64,000 nucleotides of DNA from Ypsolopha sequella (GCA_934047225.1 OW203986.1:22385221-22449220); one strand, 5' to 3'; positions 9,361 to 19,309 are shown, counted from the stretch's first letter. Notes: generated by a model not told the origin, from the letters alone. Program-made: numbers and translations.

Positions 9361-12300
9361 CTAAACACAATTTTCAGCACTAGGGAACCTTGCTTTAAAA
9401 ACAGGTGACGTGCTCGCATCAAATTTACGCACACTTGCACTCGCCCATTTGCGTCTGATGTATTGAACATTCGCGCACTTTTTGTCACTATCACTGCTTG
9501 AGTGGGCGGCGGCGGGCTGCTCCGTGGTGACAGCCCCGGCCGCCGCCGATGCTGCGAGCGCAGGCGCGGACCTCGGGTCCGCCGCCTGCTGACGACGACG
9601 CCTCCGTAGTCTCCGCCAAACCCAGATTGATACTGCTGCTCCAATGATCGCAAATGCCATACCATATATAGCCGTATAGTGATGCACATCGTGATATGAT
9701 ATTTCTTTTGCTAAAGTCCCTTTTTGTTTAATTTGCTCTATTTGCTGATGTATTTCTTGCAAAGTCTGCTTTTGGGCACCGATCTCTTTACTAATATCTG
9801 ATTCATTTGTGGGCGGAAGTATCGTAATGTTGAAAATCTGATTAATTGGCGAAATATCTGGCAATATAACATCGAACCTTGTTTTACTTATGCTTTGATC
9901 TAGCTTCCGAGAGTAAATTGTGAACTCATCGGTTTTGATTATGCAACCATGGCTAATGGAGATTATACCGGCTTCAGCCAACTGTGCTGCAGAAAGTTGA
10001 TCTTCACAGATTATCCTTAGTTGACACTTGTTGCAGCAGAAATACAAATATTGGTTCTGTGCATGCATCTCTTGCCATATGTTGCTACAAAGAGATGTCA
10101 CAGTCTTACAATTATCTGATCCTCTATCCTTCACACAAAAGCTCTCGTCCTGTTTCATATGATATATTGGTTTCTGCGTATGACAGAAAAATGATTCGTC
10201 GGCTTGATAGCATTCTTTGATCTCGTCTCGGGACATTTCTACGTAGGCATCCTTTTTCAAATTGATTGCTAAGTACTCTGCGGCAGGGATCACACTAATC
10301 ATATCTCTACCTTTTTTCTCGGGTATTGCAGTTGCTTTAAAAATTTCGTATGCATCTCTGCTAACCAAGGGAAGCTTTATTTCCAGGAGAAGATACTCGT
10401 TTGTCATTCTTGCTTTGACTTTAAGAATTTTGTAAATATTTTTGAGGTCTGTTTGAATGTTCTTGATTGGAAGAGATGATTCTTTTGACATGTGACTTGA
10501 GATCGTGCTTAGCTCATGTCGAAGTTGTTCTGGGGTTAAGATATGAAAGTTAAATCGTCCTTGATAAATATCTGTTACCGTATCTAGTAACATGCTCTGA
10601 ATAGTCTTCAAACACTGGAGCATTGAGCTTGCTGTTAGTGCCCCTAGGGTGAAGTCATTGATATTTGATAAAATTTGCAATTCGTTGCTCAATTTGTTGA
10701 TAACTTTGTCTACTTTAAAAAAATGTTGATTTATGATTTTTTGTTGCTTATTCATGCTGTCTTCCATTCTTTTCAGGAGATTATATTCGGATTCAATGAC
10801 CGACGTCTGATTTTTCCATAGCGAAGCTAAATGATTTTGATTATCTCTGATGAGTTCGATGTCCTTTTGATATTGCTCGGCGAATGACTCATCTAAGACA
10901 CCGAACAGCTTGTTAGCTATGTAACCGACACCGTTGATAAGCCCGCGCCGGCTTCGATGCCCCGTCTGCGTACTGGAATGCTGACTCAGTAACAGGTGAT
11001 TGTAGTATTCCAGTTCCGAGAAGCCTTGTTGGAGTTGTAGTAATATGACGTCACAATGTGATTGATCCTTTATGTTTTGGCAAGTCTGTTGTAAATGTTT
11101 TGTATATCTTTCAAATGCTGTTGTACCTTGCCAATATGGATTTAAATCGTAATAAACTACCAATTTCCATTCGTCACTTAATAACTCCATATTTGATATT
11201 TTATCGAAAAGAATTCGCTGTTGGTCGCGTAACTTTGTTATGTTATATGTACATTGTGCGCCGGTTATCATAATAATGCACATTATAAATGATATAAGTG
11301 AGAAAGGACTCGGTTTTCTGATTCTCCTATTGATTTTTCTTTCTACCTGATGATTTATGTTTGTTTCACTTTGCTGTTTTTCTTGCTCCCTTGATAATTT
11401 TGGATAATGATAATTTTCCCGACTTGTTGGTAAAACTGATAATTTGATGATTGGACGTTTCATGAGTCCGTTTTTTGTTTTTAATGTGACGACTCTCACA
11501 TAGCCGTCTTTTCCGGGGTGCAATTCAACAACTCGACCTAGAGGCCATTTACCCGCTAAGATGTTATCGTCGTGAATTAACACTACGTCATTTAATTTGA
11601 TATTTTCCCTTGGATGCTGCCACTTGCTTCTGATTGATAATTTACATAAATATTCAGCTTTCCACCGTTTCCATATATCTTCAAATATTTTCTGGGTAAA
11701 TCTCCATCTTGTTCTGTTATCTTGTTCTGTCTCTATGATAGTGAGAAGTGGTCCGCTTGATAGAAAATGAGATGGAGTCAGAAAGTTGATATCTTCGGGG
11801 TCTTCACTGATTGCACACAATGGTCTCGAATTTAAGCCCGCTTCCAGCTGTGCTAATAGGGTAGAGTATTCTTCGAAGGTGAGCTTTTGAGTTCCAATGA
11901 CTCTGACAAGGTGATACTTAAGGCTTTTCACTGCTCCCTCCCACAAGCCGCCGGCACTTGCGTGAGTTGGGCAATTGAAGTGCCACTGTATCTCCATTTC
12001 TGATATTGATGAGAAGAACTCTTCGTCCAAGGTTTGCTTGAGATTGATAAATTCACGTTGTAATGCTCTGTTAGCTCCTACAAAATTTGTCCCGTTATCA
12101 GAGTACATATTTTGGGGCGCTCCTCTCCTAGCAGCCATTCTTTTCAGTGCTGCTAGAAATGCTGATGATGTGAGGTCCGAGACTAACTCCAAGTGAACAG
12201 CCTTTGTTACCATACATACAAACACGGCTATATATCCTTTTGTTGTCTTAATTCCTCGGCCCTTATTTGATTTAATGTCGACATACCCAGTGTAGTCAAC

Positions 12301-15300
12301 TCCTGTATGATAGAACGGTCTGGTAGGATTTATCCTGGCTTCAGGTAAGTTTCCCATTATTTGATATTGCTTTATTGGGTCGTGTTTTCTGCAAATAACA
12401 CACCCTCTTAATCTTTTCTTTACAGCTCCGTTTCCACCGATCAGCCAATACTGCTGACGAAGCCATGATAGCGTAAGTCGTGCTCCGCCGTGAAACGTCA
12501 TCTTGTGTGCATGATCAATTAATAACTCTGTTAAGTGACCATTATGTGGGATAATGATAGGATGTTTCATATTTTCGCTGAGATTTGCATGCTTGATACG
12601 ACCACCGACTCGCAAAAGCTGATTTTCATCTAAAAATGGATTTAAATTTGATATTTGGCTCTTTTTATCTACTTGGTTATGCTCTGATAGAGATTCTATT
12701 ACATCTGAGAACTCTGATTGTTGTATGACCTTAATAATCTGAATCCTTGCTTGTCTGATTTCCTGAATTGTTAGGAAAGATTGTTTTTGGTGATCACGTG
12801 ATATGAAGCGTAGTATCCAGGCGACCACTCTAGTCGCCCGAGTGAAGCTGCTATGTCTGTTTAATATTTCATTGATGATATGAGGTTCACGTTCGTGTAA
12901 GTTGATAGCATTGCATGTTTGTTTTGGTACTTTTTGCTCTTCTTCAGTGGTGTATAAAGGCCGTTCTTTTTCGTTTTGATCGTTAAAGGAAGACAACCAC
13001 GTCGGTCCCTGCCACCAAAGCGTATGATTTTTCAATTGATCTGCTGATAAACCGCGACTGGCACAGTCAGCCGGGTTGTCAGTGGAGTTCACATATCTCC
13101 AGCACTCAGGTGGCATGACGTTTGTTATTTGCTGGACTCTGTTTGATACGAAGGGCTTCCACCGACTTGGTTCACCTTGAATCCACCCAAGAACTGCCGT
13201 TGAATCGCTCCAGCCATAAACCTTGATTTTATGATCTGATAAGCAGCTCAACACTTTCGTCATAAGTTTTGATAATAAATGAGCCCCACAGAGCTCACCC
13301 CTGGGCACAGAAAGGTTCTTACTATCTGACAATATTCTTGTCTTAGCTGCTAATTGCACAATAGTAACTTTTGATGATGATTCTTCGATGACCTTGCAGA
13401 ATATTATACACGCAAAGGCCTTTGTTGATGAATCACTGAAACCATGAAGCTCAATGATGCCGTTTTTTCTGATTTCCAGCCATCTTGGGATTTTTATGTG
13501 ATTAATATTTTGAAGATCGTTTCGGATATTTATCCATTCTGATTTGATGTCTACTGGTACTTCTTCATCCCATTGAATACCAGTTAGCCACACCTTTTTG
13601 AACAAAATCTTGAGCTTTGTCGTAACTGGCGCCAGCCAGCCCAAAGGATCAAAAAGCCTTGATATGTTTGATAAGAGTGCTCGCTTTGTAGTCTTTTCTG
13701 ATAGGTCGTTGATGTTGATTTGAAATATAAATTCGTCTGATTTAGGGTTCCAGCGCAACCCTAAAGTTTTGTTGGATTCTGCTTGTTTAAATTCAAATGT
13801 CCGTTGCTCGTCTTGGCTATTTCCGAAAATTTCAGGTTTGTTTGATGCCCATTTCCGCAAATTAAAGCCTCCTGACTTCAAAAGCTTGTTTAAATCTGAT
13901 ATTAGCTGCTTTGCTGACTTGATATCGTAACTTCCGCTGACTAAATCGTCCATATAAAAGTTATTTTCTAGTACTTCTTTTGCTGCTGACTGATATTTGT
14001 GACCCTCGTCGCGAGCTAACTGTTTAAGCGTCATCATCGCGAGAAAAGGCGCTGCTTTTGTTCCGTAGGTAACGGTCGTTAGCTGATATTCTTGTATTGC
14101 TTGATAGGCTGATTCCCTCCATATGATTTTGTGTAAATTTTGATCATCTTCATGTAAATATATCTGCCTAAACATTTTTTCGATGTCCGCCGTAAATGCT
14201 ATTTCGTACTGTCTCCAATTTAAAATTAGTTCAAATAAGTCTTTCTGCAAATTTGGACCTTGTTTCATTATAAAATTAAGACTAATATTGCTTGAAGTTA
14301 ACGCCGAGGCATTGAACACGACACGAAATTTAGTTGTTGATGACTCTGCTCGTTCTACAGCGTGGTGTGGCAAGTAGCAACCGCTTTGGCTATTATGTGT
14401 CACTGCTTTCATATGACCGAGATCTTGATATTCTTTGATAAATAATTTATACTGTTCCGCCAATTGGTTCCGCCGTTTAAACCTATTTTCGATTTGTTTA
14501 AACTGCGCTACAGCTTTTTGTCTTGATTCACCTAATTTTTCTAGGCCGTGTGATTTTAAAGGTATTCGGACTTGATAGTGTCCGTCGTCTAGCCTTCTCG
14601 TTGTTTGTTGATAAAACTGCACGCATTCTTGATCTTCGGTTGATAATTCTGATTTTTCTCCGATGTCTTCGACTGTCCAAAACCTCTGAAGGTCCTCTAC
14701 ATTGTTGGTAATGACGTTGCATTGTAGTGATTTTACATTTCCTGATAATATCCATCCTAACTGCGTTTGTTGTGCAATCGGCAGTATATCATTTTTCTTG
14801 ATAATACCTCCCATGATAATTGATGAATAAACATCGGCCCCTAATAGCATGTCAATAGGGCGACTTTTGTAAAACTTTGGATCAGCTAACTTGATATTTT
14901 TCAAATAGGACCATGAAGGTTCCGGAAAAGATTGATTTGGTAAATTGTTTATCAATTTACGCATGATATAAACATCGGTGTTAAACGTGTAATGTGTTGC
15001 TACTGACGAACAATTGATATTGATAAGGCCTTTGCAACTATTTTCCTTGGATCCAACGCCATAAATAACGCCTTTGCATTTTTGGCGCGGTAATTGCAAC
15101 AGTTGCGCTGCATTTTCGCTAATTGCCGAAATTTGAGATCCACCATCAATTAAACAGCGCAAATTATGATAAATTCCGTCCTTTGCCTGGACTTTGACGA
15201 TTGCAGTCGCCAATAAAATTTCTGAAATGTTTTCCTGTGAAACGTGACTGTTTCGGGTCACTTTTTCCGGTTTCGACATGCACTCGAAAGCCTCATGCAA

Positions 15301-16878
15301 CAGCGTATTATGATTACCGTTGCATTTTCTACACCTTTTTTCGGAGAAACAATTTTTTCCATTATGATTATAGAGACAGTTTTTGCATAAATTTAAATTG
15401 TTTATTGACCTCCTTTTCATTTCCGCTGATAGTTCCATAAACTTGTTGCAAAAGAATATGGCGTGATCGGTGTTATTGCAATATGCGCATCTTTTTCGAT
15501 TGCCGGACCCTTTTCCCGTGTTGTATGATTTTTGTGTAGAATTATTATAGAATTTTCTTGAGTGATTTTCATCATTCTGACGGAAATTTGATTTTGATTG
15601 ATATTCATACTTGCTACTACTTGGTGACGACGCTGATGGGCTTTGCCGATTCTTGTCCTGCTTATAACGAGATGATTCTAACGATGTAAACTTCGTTTTC
15701 AGAAAGTTCATGAAATCTGATATGCTAGGCAAAGCTTTTGGGTTCCGCAGTGATCTGACGTAGTCATCGTTGGTGACTGAATCCAGTTTTTGTTGTAAAA
15801 TATAAATTATCAACGGATCCCAGGTGGAGATGTTTGCACCCAGGTTTTTTATCGCAAAAAGACATTCATTAGTGGTGTCGTGAAGTCTCTTTATTTGCTC
15901 AGCTGATTGTTGCTTCATGATGGGTAAATTAAAAAGAAGGTCTAGATGCGAATTTACTATAAGCTTCGTGTTGTCAAATCTATCATTTAATATTTTCCAA
16001 CAACCTTCATAATTGTCAGAGCTTATTTTCAAGTGCTGTATGATAGCCTCCGCTTCTCCTCTTAATTTTGATTTAAGGAACTGCATTTTCTGAGCGTTGG
16101 ACATTGATGCATTGTTGTGGATTGCTTCCACGAATAGGTCCTTAAAGGAAACCCACTTATGATAATTCCCATGGAAATCCGGGATGGTCATTCTCGGCGT
16201 CGCCTTTTCCATGTTAGCGACGGCCCATAACTTTTGATTAATAGCTTTTTTGATATTTTGGTATTTTTGTTCATTTTGGGAGAATGTTTCTTCATATTCT
16301 TGATTATGACCGTCCAAAATGCTGTCAATCTCCCAATGGAGTGAATCTACTGCTCCCCAACGCGTTTCCAGAGATTTCAATGCGTCCTCGAACTCCCACT
16401 TTTCCTTGATTGAGGACACCTCGATGTTTGAAATAGTCCTAATAAAAGCTTTAAAATTGCTGGATTGCTTGCGCAGCAACTCTTCGGTCTTGCTATCTTG
16501 TCCTCGATTTACCAGCAGTGGACGTGGAGTCTGCTTCTGCTCCTTAGCTCCTTCGGAGGTATCGCCACGGAACCTATCTTGATTTTGCATATACTCTTCA
16601 TATTCACAACTGATGATATTCTTTGTGGCCTGATAAGTTTGTTGAACCTTGCTGTACTCCTTATTCGTGAAGTAAGGTTCATCTCGCACTTCAAACTGAT
16701 ATAACTTACTGTGATTGGCTTGAAAGTCGTCCCAGTATCTTTCGAGGGTACTGAGCTTCCTTTTAAAGTAGTCTTCAGAAGATTTCCGCTCCTTCGGATC
16801 CTTCTTAAAGTTTGATAGGAGTTTTTCCAACTCTTGCTTGATAAGTTTTTGATTATCTAAAAGATCTTGTCCCTCCAT
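9361..16878 (-). CDS. BEL/Pao gag-pol-env polyprotein, 2505 residues, intact frame
   Basis: One uninterrupted frame from ATG at 16878. Gag is about residues 1-520, with a CX2CX4HX4C knuckle starting at C464 and a second Cys/His cluster after it. Protease: LIDGGSQIS, catalytic Asp near 578. Reverse transcriptase: YMDD at about 975-978. RNase H from about 1145 (GFSDSS). Integrase: His/Cys finger from about H1463, catalytic D1528, D1594 and E1647 (VDYTG, SDNGTNF, GLWEGAVK). Envelope-like part from about 1857: a hydrophobic signal-like segment, an RSRRG cleavage-type site near 1978 followed by a glycine-rich hydrophobic segment, and a membrane segment near 2405-2423 with an RRLRRRRR tail and an Ala-rich end. 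The env arrangement resembles that of Roo-type BEL elements and F-type fusion proteins. Gag, pol and env in one frame without a shift or stop is unusual. Confidence 0.95.
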   Translation of the reverse strand: MEGQDLLDNQKLIKQELEKLLSNFKKDPKERKSSEDYFKRKLSTLERYWDDFQANHSKLYQFEVRDEPYFTNKEYSKVQQTYQATKNIISCEYEEYMQNQDRFRGDTSEGAKEQKQTPRPLLVNRGQDSKTEELLRKQSSNFKAFIRTISNIEVSSIKEKWEFEDALKSLETRWGAVDSLHWEIDSILDGHNQEYEETFSQNEQKYQNIKKAINQKLWAVANMEKATPRMTIPDFHGNYHKWVSFKDLFVEAIHNNASMSNAQKMQFLKSKLRGEAEAIIQHLKISSDNYEGCWKILNDRFDNTKLIVNSHLDLLFNLPIMKQQSAEQIKRLHDTTNECLFAIKNLGANISTWDPLIIYILQQKLDSVTNDDYVRSLRNPKALPSISDFMNFLKTKFTSLESSRYKQDKNRQSPSASSPSSSKYEYQSKSNFRQNDENHSRKFYNNSTQKSYNTGKGSGNRKRCAYCNNTDHAIFFCNKFMELSAEMKRRSINNLNLCKNCLYNHNGKNCFSEKRCRKCNGNHNTLLHEAFECMSKPEKVTRNSHVSQENISEILLATAIVKVQAKDGIYHNLRCLIDGGSQISAISENAAQLLQLPRQKCKGVIYGVGSKENSCKGLININCSSVATHYTFNTDVYIMRKLINNLPNQSFPEPSWSYLKNIKLADPKFYKSRPIDMLLGADVYSSIIMGGIIKKNDILPIAQQTQLGWILSGNVKSLQCNVITNNVEDLQRFWTVEDIGEKSELSTEDQECVQFYQQTTRRLDDGHYQVRIPLKSHGLEKLGESRQKAVAQFKQIENRFKRRNQLAEQYKLFIKEYQDLGHMKAVTHNSQSGCYLPHHAVERAESSTTKFRVVFNASALTSSNISLNFIMKQGPNLQKDLFELILNWRQYEIAFTADIEKMFRQIYLHEDDQNLHKIIWRESAYQAIQEYQLTTVTYGTKAAPFLAMMTLKQLARDEGHKYQSAAKEVLENNFYMDDLVSGSYDIKSAKQLISDLNKLLKSGGFNLRKWASNKPEIFGNSQDEQRTFEFKQAESNKTLGLRWNPKSDEFIFQININDLSEKTTKRALLSNISRLFDPLGWLAPVTTKLKILFKKVWLTGIQWDEEVPVDIKSEWINIRNDLQNINHIKIPRWLEIRKNGIIELHGFSDSSTKAFACIIFCKVIEESSSKVTIVQLAAKTRILSDSKNLSVPRGELCGAHLLSKLMTKVLSCLSDHKIKVYGWSDSTAVLGWIQGEPSRWKPFVSNRVQQITNVMPPECWRYVNSTDNPADCASRGLSADQLKNHTLWWQGPTWLSSFNDQNEKERPLYTTEEEQKVPKQTCNAINLHEREPHIINEILNRHSSFTRATRVVAWILRFISRDHQKQSFLTIQEIRQARIQIIKVIQQSEFSDVIESLSEHNQVDKKSQISNLNPFLDENQLLRVGGRIKHANLSENMKHPIIIPHNGHLTELLIDHAHKMTFHGGARLTLSWLRQQYWLIGGNGAVKKRLRGCVICRKHDPIKQYQIMGNLPEARINPTRPFYHTGVDYTGYVDIKSNKGRGIKTTKGYIAVFVCMVTKAVHLELVSDLTSSAFLAALKRMAARRGAPQNMYSDNGTNFVGANRALQREFINLKQTLDEEFFSSISEMEIQWHFNCPTHASAGGLWEGAVKSLKYHLVRVIGTQKLTFEEYSTLLAQLEAGLNSRPLCAISEDPEDINFLTPSHFLSSGPLLTIIETEQDNRTRWRFTQKIFEDIWKRWKAEYLCKLSIRSKWQHPRENIKLNDVVLIHDDNILAGKWPLGRVVELHPGKDGYVRVVTLKTKNGLMKRPIIKLSVLPTSRENYHYPKLSREQEKQQSETNINHQVERKINRRIRKPSPFSLISFIMCIIMITGAQCTYNITKLRDQQRILFDKISNMELLSDEWKLVVYYDLNPYWQGTTAFERYTKHLQQTCQNIKDQSHCDVILLQLQQGFSELEYYNHLLLSQHSSTQTGHRSRRGLINGVGYIANKLFGVLDESFAEQYQKDIELIRDNQNHLASLWKNQTSVIESEYNLLKRMEDSMNKQQKIINQHFFKVDKVINKLSNELQILSNINDFTLGALTASSMLQCLKTIQSMLLDTVTDIYQGRFNFHILTPEQLRHELSTISSHMSKESSLPIKNIQTDLKNIYKILKVKARMTNEYLLLEIKLPLVSRDAYEIFKATAIPEKKGRDMISVIPAAEYLAINLKKDAYVEMSRDEIKECYQADESFFCHTQKPIYHMKQDESFCVKDRGSDNCKTVTSLCSNIWQEMHAQNQYLYFCCNKCQLRIICEDQLSAAQLAEAGIISISHGCIIKTDEFTIYSRKLDQSISKTRFDVILPDISPINQIFNITILPPTNESDISKEIGAQKQTLQEIHQQIEQIKQKGTLAKEISYHDVHHYTAIYGMAFAIIGAAVSIWVWRRLRRRRRQQAADPRSAPALAASAAAGAVTTEQPAAAHSSSDSDKKCANVQYIRRKWASASVRKFDASTSPVFKARFPSAENCV

Positions 16879-17107
16879 GTTGATAATTATAAGTTAGTCA
16901 ATGAATAAATGGAAAGATCTTACTTGATTTGTTGTTTTGAGCTTTTTACTGCACTCGGTGCTGCTCTGCTGACGCTGATATTGATTGATGCTGATTCTGA
17001 GTGACCCTGATGCTGATAGTCTTGATGCTGATTGATGCTGATGCGCTGATTGATTGAGGTCATTCAAGCCCTCGACGGATGATTTGATACGCTTGATATG
17101 CTGCTAG

Positions 17108-17375
17108 TTGATAGTATGATCCACTTAATTGATAATTCACTTGCTATAATGATAGTTCACTTGATAGTATTTGATTGATAATTCAATTGATATAATAATA
17201 GTTCACTTGATATAATAATAGTTCACTGGATAGTATGATAGTTCACTTGATATGATAAGAGTTCACTTGATAGTATGATAGTTCACTTGATATGATAAGA
17301 GTTCACTTGATAGTATGATAATTCACTTGATATGATAAGAGTTCACTTGATAGTATGATATAGATACTTGATAAG
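17108..17375 (-). repeat. Short tandem repeats in the BEL leader
   Basis: About eleven copies of a 19-20-bp unit, on the + strand AGTTCACTTGATAGTATGAT with a variant ending GATATGATAAG. Neighbouring units alternate between the two variants, giving a dimer of roughly 39-40 bp in the right half. The element's sense strand therefore reads repeated ATCAAGTGAAC. Leader repeats of this kind could serve in RNA folding or packaging; that is inference. Confidence 0.88.
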
Positions 17376-17432
17376 TATTTTGATTTTTGACAGGACTGAT
17401 TTTTAAATTCGCGACGCGAGGTCCTGATTCAA

Positions 17433-17450
17433 AATCGGTTCGAAGGACCA
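17433..17450 (-). other. Primer-binding site, probably for tRNA-Tyr
   Basis: Directly inside the 5' LTR the element's sense strand begins TGGTCCTTCGAACCGATT. Its complement ends TCGAAGGACCA, which fits the 3' acceptor end of eukaryotic tRNA-Tyr (whose 5' end is CCTTCGA) followed by CCA. The position, immediately next to the LTR, is right for a primer-binding site. The tRNA identity is from general knowledge of tRNA-Tyr sequence. Confidence 0.75.
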
Positions 17451-17666
17451 TGTACGATCACCGATCGCGGGGTTGATAAATGATAAGTTTTGATAGTTTT
17501 ATGAATTTATTGGACAAACACACGTAAGTATAATTGATATTGATGAGTGATTGATGAGTACACGCGGTATGAACGGTGACCGGTTGTGAACTGATGAAAT
17601 TAGGGCGATGATCGACGACGGCTAAGTAAACAGCCAACGCAGCAGAATGTGCGGCTTGCCCGTACA
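17451..17666 (-). repeat. 5' LTR of the BEL/Pao element
   Basis: 216 bp, identical to 8968-9183, followed by the target duplication CCACC at 17667-17671. In the element's sense this is the promoter-bearing LTR; no obvious TATA box is seen in the part examined. Confidence 0.96.
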
Positions 17667-17671
17667 CCACC

Positions 17672-17745
17672 GAAGCATTTTTTTCTTTTCAAATTTTCTT
17701 TTCTAGTTACTACATCTTCTTTCAGGCCATCTTCTTTCATGCATA
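17672..17745 (-). pseudogene. LINE C-terminal fragment, part 2
   Basis: This continues the fragment at 8700-8967 across the BEL insertion. The left piece ends ACATGTCCAAACCACC and the right piece resumes GAAGCAT..., with CTACATCTTCTTTCAGGCCA near 17710, as expected for this lepidopteran repeat. Removing the BEL element and one CCACC restores a continuous repeat. Confidence 0.6.
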
Positions 17746-18279
17746 TTGCATGCACATATTGCACATGCATATTGCTGTAAAGATCGCTTAAACAGCTTTG
17801 AAAAACAAAACTATTTAAAAAGCATTTTTAACGATAAATTGCAACGAACTGGTATTCAGTGCAGTGGCGTGTGTCCCACTTCGGCCTGTTTGCACGAAAC
17901 TGAGTTACGGACGCGTTCAACATACGGACATAATACGTTTTTGTGCTATCCAAATACATTATGAAAGCCGCATTGTTCTCCGTATTGGACTTTGTCTCGA
18001 TGAATACTACGTAAAGTTGCATAAGACCGTACAAAGAGACTGAAACTGAAAGCGTTTCCCTGTCACTAATCGAGAACTGAAAAGATTTTTTTCTCTGTGG
18101 CAGTGTTTTCGATCTTTGTAAGTATGCTTTTAGAATTTTCATGGATTACGTTGGCAGATGACGTTGCAGCATTTACAGAAAAGAGAACACAGTTACAAGC
18201 GCTAATAGAAAATATGTATTTTGTATTTGAACAATCCGGAGTTCCGGACTCATAATAAACACCGCTACAACAAACATTC
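17746..18279. other. Non-coding stretch, nothing recognised
   Basis: A short direct repeat of TGCATATTGCA type lies at about 17740-17775. No gene or clear repeat was otherwise seen. Confidence 0.3.
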
Positions 18280-18500
18280 TAACCACATCCAAAAATACAT
18301 CAGTAAATAGTCCAATCATATTAAAAAGTACACCAATAGAAGAAGTTAATAATTTCAGATATTTAGGAAGTATTACCATTACCAATGACTCCAGATGTAG
18401 CCAAGACGTCGTTTTCAGGATCACAATGGCCGATAGAGCCTTTAACAACAAGAAAAATATTTTTAATACAGTTGCTCAAAAAGTGGCGTATTGCAGGGCC
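18280..18500 (+). pseudogene. LINE reverse-transcriptase fragment, first piece
   Basis: The + strand translation near 18330-18450 reads PIEEVNNFRYLGSITITND and then MADRAFNNKKNIF. The block F.YLGS.IT.D is the hallmark that follows the catalytic region in many non-LTR reverse transcriptases. Stops and frame changes are present. Two further pieces of the same kind of ORF follow in order at about 19310 and 20215. Confidence 0.75.
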
Positions 18501-19126
18501 GTATAGCGTTCGGGATGTGGGCTATTACATACTCGAGCTTTTTCTTTACCTTTTCCGAACTCGTGCGTTCTCTTTCCCAACTGTCAAAATATTGTCTATT
18601 AAAAAGAAAAAAACCAACCACGAAGTTTTTACAAAAAAAAAATCAAAGAAGTTTTTATGATTCATGCAAATATTTCTAAAAAGAAGCTACTATTTTGTTT
18701 CAATATCAGATTTAATGATTTGATTCAATGAGTTAGGTTAGGTTTCATTTCATTTCATATCAATAAAAAAATTCTACTGAAGACTTGGCTGTATGGGCAT
18801 AGTTCTCTTTGCCTAGCCAGAATGGGTGAAGAAAACAAAAAAAAAATCTCTGCTTATATTCTTTTACGGTTGGCGCCATTTTCCAAAAATTTTCTTTGAG
18901 GGTTTAGTTGTTTGTTGCACAAAATGAATAATTTCGACGATATTTTATTTGAATTGACACCACCGGAACTCAGTATAATTGCACAAAATGCTTCGGAGAA
19001 GTCAAAAAGTCGCTACATATCTACATACGACGAATTTATTGCGTGGAGTATTAGTTAGTTGAGTTTATTGTGTTTTTGTTATTTTATTAAATTGCTTCAT
19101 TTTTTCGCAACTGTATTAAAAATAGT
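18501..19126. other. Sequence separating two LINE pieces
   Basis: No gene was recognised. AT-rich, with a long A run near 18635. It probably contains one or more insertions into the LINE, because LINE coding resumes downstream, but no borders were defined. Confidence 0.3.
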
Positions 19127-19137
19127 TGTTCAGTACA

Positions 19138-19250
19138 CGTGCGGAACCGTCATTGCAACTTGTTCCGACTGTCAACCCTCACCTTCGGCTGCGCCTCGGC
19201 TCGGGTAGACATTTGTCGGAACTCTTTGCAATGACAGGCTTTCCGCACTC
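19138..19250. repeat. Small hairpin element
   Basis: Inverted arms: GTGCGGAACCGTCATTGCAA on the left and TTGCAATGACAGGCTTTCCG on the right, also TTCCGACTGTCAA against TTTGTCGGAA. A GC-rich centre (CCTTCGGCTGCGCCTCGGCTCGGG) lies between. A short non-autonomous foldback or MITE is the simplest reading. Confidence 0.55.
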
Positions 19251-19309
19251 GTAATGAAATATACTATTTCATAAAGAAGATCTCAAGAAAAGTCCGGAAA
19301 CGCCTTATA

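Larger units (their letters stand above)
16879..17450 (-). other. 5' leader of the BEL/Pao element
   Basis: This is the untranslated leader between the 5' LTR and the start codon (element sense is the - strand). It is saturated with TGAT and TTGAT words on the + strand, first irregular (16960-17100), then as a tandem repeat (about 17108-17375). It ends at the primer-binding site next to the LTR. Confidence 0.85.
8968..17666 (-). mobile_element. Complete BEL/Pao LTR retroelement with env-like region
   Basis: An 8699-bp element in reverse orientation inside the ASAP intron. The two 216-bp LTRs are identical base for base and end in TGTACG...CGTACA. A 5-bp target duplication CCACC flanks it (8963-8967 and 17667-17671). 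Between them are a primer-binding site, a repetitive leader, and a single 2505-codon frame with gag, protease, reverse transcriptase, RNase H, integrase and an envelope-like segment. Identical LTRs and an unbroken frame indicate a very recent insertion. It lies within an older LINE fragment. Its sense strand shows a marked excess of ATCA. Confidence 0.96.

Noticed and set aside
9267..9689. 140-codon - strand frame overlapping the end of the BEL polyprotein
   Set aside because: It overlaps the polyprotein in another frame and has no domain; the polyprotein frame carries the env-like membrane segment.
17458..17670. 70-codon frame in the LTR (also at 8975-9184)
   Set aside because: Identical in both LTRs because the LTRs are identical; LTR sequence, not a gene.
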